Positions 47,578-58,686 of a stretch of 64,000 nt of DNA are shown piece by piece. Origin of the DNA: Zanthoxylum bungeanum (taxonomy: Eukaryota; Streptophyta; Magnoliopsida; Sapindales; Rutaceae); NCBI GenBank assembly GCA_019454045.1, contig SKCR01036775.1:1-64000 (forward strand), in the 5' to 3' direction. Numbering within the stretch: the first letter of the stretch is position 1; each line of letters starts with the position of its first letter. Both the position numbers and the translations under genes were made by a program. Under the pieces are notes generated by a model. It did no database searches. It had not been told where the DNA came from and saw nothing but the letters and a program-made list of their open reading frames with translations.

Positions 47578-48185
47578 TCATGGTGGTTTCCATCGAGCGT
47601 ACTGATGAAGGCATGAGAGGGAATTTTTGTCTAGCTGTGGCAGTGTATCCATGGATCCTCCAGGGTCTTGTGGCTGAAAGTCTTGACTGCACATATTAAA
47701 AAGTTGATTCAACCCCCTTTTTAACTTTCCAGGTATCATTTTCAATTGAACACGAGCTCTTCTTTTCCGATTCTTTGGGATCACTTTCACTTCAGGAGGA
47801 TTTGATTCAAGTTGTAGAGAAGGTGTTTCTGGCTGGACTGCTTCGAGCATGTATGTACCTTGATACTCATCATCATCCCGTGGTTGTTTTTCAACATGAA
47901 AAATGTTCACTTCCAGCGTCATATTCCCAAATGATAATTTCATTAGACCGTTCCTGCAATTAATAAGGGCATTAGCTGTAGCAAGAAAAGGTCTACCTAA
48001 AATAAGCGGAATTTTGGACTCAGCGTTAACTACAGACTGGGTGTCTAAAATTAAGAAGTCAACGGGGTAGTAGAATTTATCAATTTGAACTAAAACATCC
48101 TCGACTACTCCCCGTGGTTTTCTAATGGATCGGTCAGCTAACTGTAAAGCTACTGATGTAGGTTTAATCTCGCCAAGCCCTAACT
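47578..48185 (-). pseudogene. Element G protease, C-terminal half and tail
   Basis: After a small frameshift near 48185 the minus strand continues as LGLGEIKPTSVALQLADRS, VDFLILDTQ and IPLILGRPFLATANALINC, then FGNMTLEVNIFHVEKQP. This is the usual Athila/gypsy protease domain and its linker to RT. The frame ends at 47578 with no RT sequence after it. 47510-47560 is the conserved non-coding GGTTGCCTCCCTGCTAGAGC stretch that also occurs in F near 60911. Confidence 0.88.
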
Positions 48186-49513
48186 GCTACATAAATCGAA
48201 TATGGCATGAGATTAACACTAGCACCTAAATCTAATAATGCTTGACCAAACTCATGGGTGCCAATGTGGCAGGTTATGGTAGGACATCCCGGATCTTTAT
48301 ACTTTGGCGGAGTCCTCTGTTCAATTACTGCGCTTGCCTGCTCTGTCAAGAATGCAGTCTTTTTCACGTGATGCTTCTTCTTCATAGTGCATAGATCCTT
48401 TAAAACCTTAGCGTATGTGGGAACCTGTTTGATTACATGTAACAAGGGCAGGTTGATCTTTACTTGCTTAAGATGTTCTAGGATCTCACCGTTTGGGTCT
48501 GCAGCTCTGGTAGTGGGCCTAAGGGCTTGAGGAAATGGTACTCTAACCTGGTAAGGTGGCTCTGGATCTTCCTGTGGGGTGTTGGCATCAATATCTTTAA
48601 GGTCTCCTACAGTTTTGGGAGTATCCTGTATCCCTACCTCTTTACCACTCCTAGTGAATATAGCATTAACACCTTTTACATTGGTTGCTTCGTGATTAGC
48701 CTGTGCTATTTGTTGGCCTTGTGGATTTGGTTGAGCCTGAGATGGGAATTTTCCTTGTTCGTGCACACTCAGGACATTAGTCAATTTAGAGATTTGGCTC
48801 TTTATTTCCCTATTATCTTCAGCTACTTGAGCTATCAATGACTCAAACCTTTGATTTGTTTTATTTTGGGCTTCCACAATCACCTTCTGCGCTTCCACGA
48901 ATGCTTGCACTGTGTCCTCTAAAGAATTTCTAGGAATCGTAGGTGCGTGATACTGAGGGGTACTATAACCTCTAGGTGGTGATGTCTGACTCGGCTGATG
49001 AGAGTCCTGCTTCCAACTAAGGTTGGGATGGTTCCTCCAACTAGGATTATAGGTGTCTGGGTATGGGGTATAAGACTTCTGGTACATCCCTACGTTATGG
49101 CATTGTTCCTCACACGGTCCCCTAATCTCATCATACACAGGGCGCTCTTGGGATTCTAGCTGGGCTACGGAATATATAGTCTTGCTATCTCTGGCTTTTA
49201 AGGCTTCTATCTGTTTGGTCAATAGCTCAACTTGTGCCTTAAGACCATCCTCTTCCCTAAAGTGTTGTAGGCTTCTGCTAGGAGGAGTGAGGTGTGTCCT
49301 ATCAGTGCTATCCATGGAATTAGGTCCAGTCCAGGTATGGGACTTCTTAGCTAGGTCATCTAGGTACTCGAGGGCCTCATCAGGATCCTTTCGGATAAAC
49401 TCACCATTACACATCGTCTCAACGAATTGGCGCTCCCTAGGTGTCAATCCATCATAAAAGTAACTAACTAACCGCCAACTCTCAAATCCATGGTGGGGAC
49501 AACTAGCTAGCAA
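48164..49513 (-). pseudogene. Element G gag C-terminal half and protease active site
   Basis: A 449-residue frame on the minus strand. It begins in the middle of gag (WRLVSYFYDGLTPRERQFVE), continues through a Q/P-rich linker and a coiled-coil-like stretch (about residues 190-245), and ends with the aspartic protease active site GQALLDLGASVNLMPYSIY, where DLGA is the Athila-type version of the usual D-T/S-G-A. There is no CCHC zinc knuckle that I can see. The upstream half of gag is in another frame (one-base change near 49560), and downstream the protease continues in a third frame. Apart from these two shifts the coding sequence is almost uninterrupted. Confidence 0.9.
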
Positions 49514-50172
49514 CTCCTTATACCTCTCCCATGTTTGGTAAAGGGTCTCACTGTCTTTGGGGAAAAGGTGTAGATTTGTTTTTTAAGGGCATCTGTCTTG
49601 TGGTGTGGGAAATATTTGTCAAAGAATGCCCGGGTCATCTCGCCCCACGATCCTATTGACCTAGGTCTCAAAGAATACAACCAACTCTTAGCTCTATCCT
49701 TAAGGGCAAAGGGAAAGAACTTAAGTCTAATTGTGTCGGTAGTCCCAAAACGGTCGTGGAAGGTTGCTACTACCTCTTCAAATTCCCTAATGTGCACGTA
49801 AGGATTTTCACTCTCTAAACCGTGAAAAGTTGGAAGATACTGTATCATTCCAGGTCTAAAGTCTATGTGTGGTGCATTAGGAGGAAACATGATGCACGAA
49901 GGTGTAGCTGTGCGAGTTGGGTGACGGTACTCTTCAAGAGTCCTCCTAGGTGGTCTCTCGTATTCACTCATGTTATGTGTGCTAGATGCGGATGGTGTGC
50001 AGAAGGGATTTTCAAAAATGTTCTCAGAGTCTGAGCTTTCTTCTTCAACCCTAACGAATCTACCAAATATATCCCTACGTCTAGACATGTAATTGAAGTT
50101 CAAATAATACGAGAAATAAAATAAATAAATAAAAAACAAATAAATAAATAAAAAGAATAAACTAAAACTCAA
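49507..50172 (-). pseudogene. Element G gag N-terminal half
   Basis: The 221-residue frame contains an SRRRDIFGRFVRVEEES start region (the true start is probably the methionine near 50088 rather than 50172, since the first 27 residues are a hydrophobic low-complexity run). The Retrotrans_gag domain follows: IDFRPGMIQYLPTFHGLESE, then ALKDRAKSWLYSLRPRSIGS and FFDKYFPHHKTDALKKQIYT. The frame is lost at about 49560; the expected continuation ERYKELLASCPHHG is read in the next frame. In a live element this protein forms the particle shell. Confidence 0.9.
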
Positions 50173-50351
50173 AATCTAACTAAAGCTAAAACAAAAATAA
50201 AATAACTAAAATAAATACTAAAATAAAAGACTAGAAAAAAATAAAAAGAACAAATTAAAAATAAAATACTAATAATAAAAAAAAACACTAGAACGAAGTT
50301 ACTGCTTCGTTGTTGACTAAGCAAACCTGGTCCTTTTGCTTGTAAACCGTC

Positions 50352-50369
50352 TCCCCGGCAACGGCGCCA
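50352..50369 (-). promoter_or_regulatory. Element G primer-binding site (tRNA-Asp)
   Basis: The minus strand reads TGGCGCCGTTGCCGGGGA, five bases after the 5' LTR. To my knowledge this is complementary to the 3' end of plant tRNA-Asp(GUC) and typical of Athila and related elements. Confidence 0.9.
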
Positions 50370-50374
50370 AATTT

Positions 50375-51712
50375 TGATTACGCCCAAAAATAACTCGCGG
50401 TTATCGCAGTACAGTTGGGGTGTCGATTCCTCAGAGAGATGGTTACAATGGTTACAAGAAACTGATTCACTCAATCAAAAGCAATTAACGTAACTTAATT
50501 AAAGAAGAGATTAAATTGAAGTTAAGCAAGTAAATTAAAGATTACGAAAGCTTAAAGGTTTTATCAATGGAGAAAGATAGCAAAGCGTCCGGGTTCCCTC
50601 TTGTACCTATTATTCCTATCCTGTTATTAATTCATTTTATTACACAACTGAGGGTTTCACGTCCCAAACCCACAATTGGAGGATATTCAATTCTACTCAA
50701 TTCAAAGTTCTAAGGTAATTACTATTTTATCTTCTCTACGTTCACAACTCACAAGGTTATCGTTACAACCTATCCAGCGACGACAGTATACCCTCAGGCA
50801 ATACTGCAGCAAAGGATGAACTCGCAACACACATTTACCAATCTCGACCAATTTCACTAATAACACATAGAAAAAGCATGACTGAATTTATATGCCAATT
50901 AATAAAATAAGTTTTCAAATTAAAATACTCAAAAGAATAATGAGAAGAATAAAATAATAATTATATTAAACAATCAAAATCATCCATGAATCAAATAATA
51001 AAATAAGAGAATATTGTACAAGGGTTCGCCCTTAGCTTTGCTTTAGGGGATTAGTTCCGCATGCCGAAGGAAGAAATAACAAAGATGGGTTGGGGAAGCA
51101 TCCTGTAATTCGCTCCTGATTGCTCCCGGTTGCCCTCTGGTTCACGCAGCCTTCTTTCTTTCTCCTCGGCAGATTCTGCGTTTTATACCCACTGCTTCTC
51201 CCTCTCGCTTCCTCGTTTATGCGCTGAATGTGCCTCCCTTTTATAATAAATCTTTCACGCCCTAGCAGCCCTTTTTTCTTTCTTTTTTTTTTAATTAATT
51301 TTCACACAGCCGACTCCCCTGTCACGTTAAAAACAAACCCTAATATTCATGATGAATGGCCTTTGTTGCATAGCATATTGCAAGCCCTTTTATCTTTCAC
51401 GTTGCAGGCCTTTGTTGCATGCCAAACCCACTCACGTTTTCACACTCCTTAAATTTTCAACCCTTCGTCAACAATGGTTGCTAGGTCTTTTGTTGTATCC
51501 TACAAAATAAACAAGAAATCGGTAAAATAAATTTAAATGATTAAATATTTCTTAAATTTATATTAAGGTAAAAATTATATTAAAAATATACTATATAAAA
51601 CTTATTACTGAGCACTTTCTAAATTAATATAAAAATAAAAAAATATATAATAAAATGTAAAATATAAAATTAAATACTTGACAATAAACCCGAATAAGTG
51701 CTGTTTCAAAGT
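50375..51712 (-). repeat. Element G right LTR (5' LTR in sense orientation), 30 bp short
   Basis: Aligns with 44396-45712, including the run of TTAAATTTATA sequences at its end. The terminal GCATTTCCATGCACTTATCA-like 30 bp are missing where the Copia-H LTR resumes. Confidence 0.93.
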
Positions 51713-52363
51713 ACTAGTTCTGTATCCTGCGTGACCATCATCTCCATATGACTGAAGTGATACTTCCATCTTGACATCACACCCAATACACTGTAATTCT
51801 CAATATACCCAGAAGAGGCGTACACAGAACCTGTTAAAGCCCTGGACGACCAAAACCAAAGTATATTGATTATCGCAAGTATTAGCGATGTAAGTCTCAG
51901 GTTAAGACCAAATACACCTACCCTGATTCGGACTTCCATAGACACACAGTCATACTACCAATGGAATTCTGAGGGGTCTATCCAGAGCGAAGCTGTTTCC
52001 GTACCATCGGTAAACACAACCTCCTATTACACTAGCATGAGTATCCAATACTCAAATATATGAGAATTATGCCGTTATGCTCCCACAACACATACAAGTA
52101 CAATACTAGTCTATTCCGCATTATCGATGTTCAATCTCGATAATACTACGACTATGGATGTTTTAATGATTAAACCTTAATGGATTAATACTGTCTCATA
52201 TCTTATTAATTCGGAACTAATCATATGGACTTTTATCATTTATATATCCTGGTAATCTAATTACAAATGATAAAAGAGCAATTTCCTTTGGCACATAGTT
52301 AATTTGTACAACAACACCATGTTCTGTACAAATAGTGATGCTATGGGTCATAATTGTCCAACA
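51713..52363 (-). repeat. Copia-H 3' LTR, right part
   Basis: Resumes at ACTAGTTCTGTATCCTGCG (Copia-1: AACCAGTTCTGAATCCCTGCG near 8679) and runs to GTCCAACA. Together with 43091-44395 it makes an LTR about 1.95 kb long. Confidence 0.9.
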
Positions 52364-53841
52364 ATCTCCCACTTGGCCTATAGCCAATAACTCAACTGTC
52401 CTACACTTAAACTATGTACTGGTCGCTCAAACTTCTGCTGAGAAACTGCTTTCATCAGCGGATTTGCAAAGTTATCATCTGATGCGATTTACTCGATCAC
52501 ATCGCCACGATGTATGATCCGAACGAATCAGATGAATAGTTGAAGTATATACTTGGATCGTTGATATTACCATTAATTCTTTAACCTGTGTTGTAGCCTA
52601 GCTCACCAGCTAACAGAACTATTCCTAATCTAATTAGGATTATTAAGATCCAAAGTGCTTCTATTGCTACCTCAGCTGCAGCAATATTCCACTTTTGTTG
52701 TTTATTCGGTAACAGTATCTTGCTTGGAAGATTTCCAGCTCATTGTTCCCTTGTTCAAACAATATAGTACCTTTATTATGACTTATAGTCGTTATTGTCG
52801 GTTTGGAAACTTGCAGCGGTGAACCCAGTCACTTCAAGTTCTCCTTCTCCATAACTTAAGAAAGCATCCTTAGTTCATCTAAGATACTTAAGGATGTTCT
52901 TAACATTTATTCAGTGACTATCACTTGGATTGGCCTGATTGTGACTCCATATGCTCAAAGCATATGAGACACCAGGTCGTGTACATATATTTCAATGTAC
53001 GAGTTCTCGGAGAGTGCCAACAACTTTTAGATCTATCCCAGTAGATCTTTATTCCTAGAATAAAGGTTGTCTCTCCCAAGTATTCTACGGAGAATTTTCA
53101 TGATAGCCAGGCTTTCACCGATCGTATTATGGGAATATCATTTCAAATAAATGATATATCATCATTATTTAGGATAGTCACTGTCAGTGCGCTCCCATTA
53201 ACCTCCTTATATACACAAGAATCATTTTCGTTTTGAATTAAATCATATATCATTATGATTACATCAAAACAATAGTTCCAAGAAATGCAATGCTTGCTTC
53301 AATCCATAAATGGATTGAATTAACTTGCAAATCGTGTTTGCTCATTTTGGTACGATAAAACCGTCAGGACGTTGTAAACATCCTCCAAAAGGTTTCCGTT
53401 TAAGGAAAACGATTTTTGACGTTCAGCTGCCATATTTCATTAATGAAAGATGCAACATAAGCAAGCATTATCCAAATGGATTTAACCATGGCAACGAGTA
53501 AAAGGTTTCGTCGTAATCGACACAATGTTGATAACGATACATTTTCGCTACAAGCCTAGCTTTGTACGTTGGTATGTTGCCATCCATGTATGTCTTCCTT
53601 GAAGACACATATAGTACCAATAGGCACAATGCCTTCCGGTACAACAACCAGTGTCCAAACTTGGTTGGTATGCATGGAATCCATTTCAGATTTCATGACA
53701 CTTTGCCATGAAAGGAGTCGATACCTTGTATCATTTCCTCATACGAAGTCGGTTCGTATTGTTCAATAAGATTGACATCTTAATGAGGTAAGATCAGAAA
53801 CCCATACCTCCCAGGTTTTTTTCTGACTCTCTCCGACTTAC
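52364..53841 (-). pseudogene. Copia-H RNase H and RT remnant
   Basis: Sequence homology to Copia-1 is clear at 52490-52570 (versus 148-230), 52800-53000 (versus 470-660) and 53290-53760 (versus 1055-1520), but no minus-strand frame remains open. The positions equivalent to the YVDD box and to the motif A region WQMDVKTAFLNG are damaged. It ends abruptly at 53841 against the F-type LTR. Confidence 0.82.
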
Positions 53842-54357
53842 TGATGAGCGGAAAATATATCAATATTTACCGCCCATTTAACTTAATATTTTGTTTAGTT
53901 TCTCGGGTTTGATGAACGTTTTGATGTGTTTTAGTTTATTTTGCAGATAAAATAATATCGGATCTCAATGAAATCATTTAGGGTGAAATATGGGTCAAAT
54001 AAGGGCAATTATTGGACTTGATATTTTAATTTTGGAGATTGGAAACTTGAAAGGGCGTTTTTGACGAAGTATAGTTTTGGAAATTCCAGTTTTGTGCATC
54101 TGTCGTATTTTGGGCATAACTTTGTACTCCGATATCGGATTGAGCTGATTAAAGTTCCAGATTAAAGAAGACTCAAAGCTCTACAGCTTTGAAAGACAAA
54201 ATAATTTCTAATTCTGAAGATTTCATGCCTGAAATTGATGAACCATACAGAAGTGTGTTGTGTGTAATTATTAAAGTCACTTTGAATCATTTTCAAAGCA
54301 AAAAATAAATTAATAAATAAATAATAAAAATTATCAAATCATCACCAAACATGATAA

Positions 54358-54425
54358 GAGATTAGTGGAGCAATTAATAATGGATTTGGTGGAGCAATTA
54401 GTGGAGCAATTAGTGGAGCAATTAA
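54358..54425. repeat. Short tandem repeat GTGGAGCAATTA
   Basis: GTGGAGCAATTA occurs four times, twice in direct tandem, just upstream of the TATA box of the F-type LTR. Confidence 0.85.
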
Positions 54426-54649
54426 TAATTGATTTGGTGGATGATTTGATGGAGGCAAAATTTTGCCTATAAATACCAAGCCATTTCATTTGTAAAATTC
54501 ATACTTTCTTCTAAGGAATTCCTTAAGAATACTAAGAAGATTGTATCTTGTTTGTTTATTTACAGCTTTCAGTAATTAATTTCCGCTTTCGCACTTTCTT
54601 TTCTTTACTTTTCAATTTTTATTTTCCACAATTTACTTTTACGCACATT

Positions 54650-54850
54650 ACTTTTCTTTTCTTTAATTTTCAGTTTTTACTTTTCAGTAATTTACTTTCA
54701 ACAATTTACTTTCAACAATTTACTTTTCACCAATTTACTTTCAGCAATTTACTTTCAGTAATTTACTTTCAACATTTAATTTTCAGTATTTAATTTCAAC
54801 ATTTACTTTTAAGTATTTAATTTTCAGTATTTAATTTTCAGTATTTTACT
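54650..54850. repeat. Degenerate 13-15 bp repeat (TTTACTTTCAGTAA-like)
   Basis: A run of AATTTACTTTCAACAATTTA variants downstream of the TATA box. The same region in element F appears as AAGTAAAA-rich sequence on the other strand. Confidence 0.8.
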
Positions 54851-56490
54851 TTATGTCTTTTATTTTATTTAAGTTTTTTTTTACTACCCGTAAATATGTG
54901 TCGTAACTAAGCCAGTATCTGGGGTTCTGATGAAATCCAATATCACCGGTTTATAAGGGGTTAGATTATAGCTTGGGTAATATAAAGATTTATTTATTGA
55001 GTCTTAATCTTAATATTTTTTCATTAACTGGCCATTAATAAAATTGAACTGGGAAACTTAAAATGAACTAGACATTGGGATTTTAAGTTTAAGACCTTAG
55101 ACTCAATAGTCCACGATCTTCCTTGAGGATAGATAACCCTTTAATAGATTTCCTTACAGGATAGACATATACCTGTGACCGGCGTAAACACACACGTAAA
55201 ACGCAAGCGCACGTATCGTTCAAGTAGAATAAAAATATCGATCCCACGAGGACTTAATTCCTACTGTTGTTATTAATTATTAAATCTATTTATTTACAAA
55301 TATCTAATTGAGGGTGAAGATAATGATTGTTTGATTGGTTGAAAGTGGTTTTACAAAATAAATAAATAAATAAAAGACAAAAGAAAATACTAAGGAAAAT
55401 AACAAAAGACACAAAGATCTAGGGTTGTGAATCATTCTAATATCATTTTAAAGATGAAGTGGTTATTTTAAAGTTGGGTAATATATTGATTTACTAACCT
55501 GGAACACTAAATTATGTGTAAGCCTCTGTCGATGGTCAGACACAAATACCCAGTTTAACCCAATTGAACCATATGTCTATGTCAACCAAATTATCTGGAT
55601 TCATTAAGTTTAAGTCTCAATTATGACTACCCCCGCCCGACATGTATATTCCTATCATGTAAGGAAATCTATTAAAGGGTTATCTATCTTCAAGGAAGAT
55701 CGTGGGCTATTGAGTCTAAGGCTGAAACCTAAAATCCCTATGTCTAGTTCATTTTAGATTTACCAGATCAATTTTATTAATGGCCAGTAAATGAAAAAGC
55801 ATTAAGTTTAAGACTCAATAAATAAATCTTTATATTACCCAAGCTATAACCTAACCCTTATAAAACGGTGATATTGGATTTCATCATAACCCTAGATAAC
55901 TAATTTAGTTATAACACATAACTAGGGCTAATAACAACTTAACAGTAAAAGACATAAAGTAAAACTGAAAAGTAAAATAAAATAAAATGCTAAGGTAAAA
56001 GGAATTACTTTTACTACTACTAATTTAGATATCTCCCATAAAATAATATATAAACTTGTGATTCTTCTCCAACCGGCCATATAGGCGGTAACCTGATTAA
56101 GTCAAATTAAGTCCAACCAGCCATAAAGGCGGAACCAAAATTAAATTACCAACCGACCAATCTGGCGGTATCCTTTATTAGTCAGGTTTTAAATAGTGAA
56201 TATATTATTTTTAAGGGAGATTAATCTAAATAGTAACAGTAAAAGAATTACCTTTCACCCTAGCTGGAGAAGTTACCTCCTCATGGTAAATAGTAAAAAC
56301 TGTAAAAAGTAAAAATTAAAAATTAAATTACTATTAATACAAAACGTAATTAAAATTATTTACAAAACTAAAAATTAAAAAACTAAAAAACTAAAAAAAC
56401 TAAAAACTAAAGAATCTAGAGAGAGAAACTCTCTCTTTAGATAGAATAGAAGAGAGAGAGTGGTGCAATGAATTCTGAAATCTCGAGCTC

Positions 56491-56499
56491 AATTTATAG
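56491..56499 (-). promoter_or_regulatory. TATA box of element F LTR
   Basis: The minus strand reads CTATAAATTGAGCTCGAG. It is conserved in the right LTR (63680-63688) and in the solo LTR near 27105. Confidence 0.7.
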
Positions 56500-56618
56500 G
56501 CCTCGGTAGGCTTCCAGCGTCGCGACGCCAAGGCCTCTGGCGTCGCTACGCCAGATGTTGTCGACGTGGCACGCTCTGGTTCGCTGGTTTGAAGATTCTG
56601 GATAAGCTGATAAGGTGA

Positions 56619-57005
56619 CACGTGGCAGAGTGGTTGGGCTTCAATTATTGTGACACGTGGAGGCTTCTGATTGGTCGCTGAGATTCTTATCCGCCACGTG
56701 TCAGATAAGGATAGGATATCCAAGAATTGATGCTGACGTGGCGCTGACATGGCGGTGATGTGGCGACGACGTGGCGACACGTGGGAAAGAGATTGTCGGC
56801 ACCGTAGAATTGCGACACGTGTCACTTCCTGGTTGGCTGATGATGATGTGGCACGACACGTGGCGATTTTACATGTTGACTTGCTGACGTGGCTGATGAC
56901 ATGGAATGACACGTGGAACACGTGGTGATGATGACTGTCGGCACCGTATGATGCTGACACGTGGCACGGCGCATGTTAGCAAATCGGCTGTGATGGTGAC
57001 ACGTG
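56619..57005 (-). promoter_or_regulatory. G-box/ABRE array in the element F LTR promoter
   Basis: CACGTG occurs ten times in 387 bp, mostly as GACACGTGGC, with extra GACGTGGC and GATGTGGC half-matches. It starts about 120 bp upstream of the TATA box in sense orientation. G-boxes are bound by bZIP and bHLH factors, and ACGTGGC is the ABA-response core. The same array starts in the right LTR (63806-63975). Confidence 0.85.
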
Positions 57006-57314
57006 GCACTGCGCATTTTAGCAAAGTCAAACTTTTCTCAGATTCTGATTTGTGGACCCGGTGCACGTTAGCACTGTTTGGCGCATTTTAGACGTCACGA
57101 CGCGGAACAATTGGCGTCGCGACGCGCTAAAGACCAAAATATCCCTGTTGATGCATTTTTGTCCGTTTTTGCCCCAAATTGCCTCCAATGCTTTCCAAAC
57201 TTTATTTATCTGCAAAATAACACAAAATACATCAAAACGTTCACAAAACTCGAGAAACTATTCGAAATATTAGGTCAAATGAGTGGGAATAAGTTATATA
57301 AATACCACTCATCA

Positions 57315-57326
57315 CACCCCCAAACC
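57315..57326 (-). promoter_or_regulatory. Element F polypurine tract
   Basis: The minus strand reads GGTTTGGGGGTG directly before the 3' LTR. Confidence 0.78.
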
Positions 57327-57383
57327 TAACATTTTGCTAGTCCTCGAGCAAAACGTAAAATAAAATAACATGAAAATAGAATT

Positions 57384-58420
57384 AACTAAGCCACTTTCGT
57401 AGGGATCACGGTTGCATTTAGCGTATGCAACAAGCCTTTAAACCCCTAGGTGTCCCTAGTGGACGAGTTGTAGTCTCGTGAGGGTTTACAGCAATGATAC
57501 CCACAAACATTTTACAAAAGTAAAGAGGTAGTAGAACTAATGCACACAAAAGCAAAAAGAAAAGCGAAAAGAGAATAAAAGTTGTACTCAGAGAATGTTT
57601 AGTAACAAAGTTAAAGGAACCTTCAAAATGCATATCTCTACTAAAATCCTTTTATTTGAACAACATACCTAAGTCAGACTCAAAGTGTGTGTGTGAATAG
57701 TCCAGTAAATAGCTTCGATTATAAGTTATCAACTTAGTGATTTTGTCTCAATTCTCAATAGTTAATGGGTCAAACCAATCTGAGTATCTAAAATAGTTCT
57801 GTCTACCATAATCAACTCAGGTGAGGTATGTAATTTTTCTGATTTTTTTTTCTTTTTATTTTTCTATTTTTTATTTATATACAATATCTTCCGTCTATGT
57901 AGCGAGTGTTGGGTCGGTGACTCCCAAACCAGTTGGCTTTAGGGCACCAGGTGTTAAGACACCCCTACGGACTTAATTACCCAGACTTCAGATATAAATA
58001 TATATATATTTTTTTTTGCAGCATCTCTGATCCATGTAACGAGCTTTGGGCCAGTGACTCCCAAACAAGTCGGTTTTAGGGCACTAGGTGTTAAAACACC
58101 CTTACAGACTTAATAACCCGGATCTTAGATGCTTATTTTTGTACAACAGAATTTTTTTATTTTTATTTTTAATTTTTACATACCCACATAATAATAATTG
58201 TTGTAGACAAAAACAGATGCTCAAATAAACGGTCATTCATTAACCACCGATTATTTTAACTAGTCACTTTGTTAAATCCTTATTATCTAACTACTTATTA
58301 AACTATTTTAATAGTGCATGCGAGTCTGATCTAGATAAGAAATTCAAATTAGGGATATAAGTGTAATTAAACATTTATCTTTTCCTAAAACTTTTAACTA
58401 AATAAACAATCAAATCATCG
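57384..58420 (-). repeat. Element F copy of the shared 3' module
   Basis: 57387-57510 matches 45831-45955 in G; 57591-57840 and 58215-58400 match further parts of the module in G and family A. Unique to F is an internal duplication: GGGTCGGTGACTCCCAAACC near 57910 and GGCCAGTGACTCCCAAACAA near 58050, each followed by TTTTAGGGCACTAGGTGTTA-like sequence. Confidence 0.82.
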
Positions 58421-58686
58421 GACTTTTTATGGATTTTAAAATTTCTGATTTTTTTTGGATTTTCGATTTTGAAAACACAAAAATAAACGAAATACGGAAA
58501 TACAATTACTAAAATTAAACGGAAATCATGAAAAAATGAAAAAAAAATGTAACAGAATTTTTTGCATAAATGAAAAATTTTAATGGAAAGTGTTAACACA
58601 AAAGTTTTGCACCCCCAAACCTAAATTAAGCATTGTCCCCAATGCGTTCAAAACTTAAACAAAAGGTAGGAACAATGGTATCGAGT

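Larger units (their letters stand above)
44396..51712 (-). mobile_element. Element G: Athila-like retrotransposon with gag-protease but no pol
   Basis: LTRs 44396-45742 and 50375-51712 are nearly identical (mostly a few substitutions and small indels by eye), so the insertion is recent compared with its neighbours. Read on the minus strand: 5' LTR, tRNA-Asp PBS, gag, protease, conserved 3' region, polypurine tract, 3' LTR. RT, RNase H and integrase are absent: the frame passes from the end of protease straight to 3' untranslated sequence. The last 30 bp of the right LTR and about 15 bp of the Copia-H LTR are deleted at 51712/51713. Confidence 0.93.
43091..53841 (-). mobile_element. Copia-H: decayed relative of Copia-1, split by element G
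   Basis: A minus-oriented copia 3' LTR (43091-44395 plus 51713-52363) is followed by a polypurine tract (TCTCCCACTTGG on the plus strand, 52365-52376) and degenerate RNase H and RT sequence. Its 5' part is lost where an F-type LTR begins at 53842. The organisation and sequence parallel Copia-1. Confidence 0.87.
53842..55175 (+). mobile_element. F-type LTR, plus orientation, cut by element F
   Basis: Starts TGATGAGCGG, the reverse complement of the family F end, so its sense strand is plus. A TATA box (TATAAATA) lies at 54468. It ends at 55175 where the oppositely oriented element F begins, missing about 450 bp of its 3' side. Positions 55015-55175 are the inverted copy of about 55620-55790 in the F left LTR. 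Left flanking 5-mer CTTAC; the right flank is not visible. Confidence 0.87.
55176..57314 (-). repeat. Element F left LTR (3' LTR in sense orientation)
   Basis: 2139 bp, TGACCGGCGTAAACAC...CCACTCATCA. The minus-strand TATA (CTATAAATT) is at 56491-56499. Upstream of it in sense direction is a dense CACGTG array (56619-57005). GCGTCGCGACGC-like palindromes occur at 56518, 57090 and 57113. The long minus-strand frame 56400-56960 is a by-product of the promoter repeats. Confidence 0.93.

Noticed and set aside
48527..48841. 104-residue plus-strand ORF
   Set aside because: It is antisense to well-supported gag-protease coding sequence of element G.
56400..56960. 186-residue minus-strand ORF, also present in part at 63589-63969
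   Set aside because: It lies within the F LTR promoter and translates the CACGTG array and GCGTCGCGACGC words. It is conserved between LTRs only because the LTRs are.
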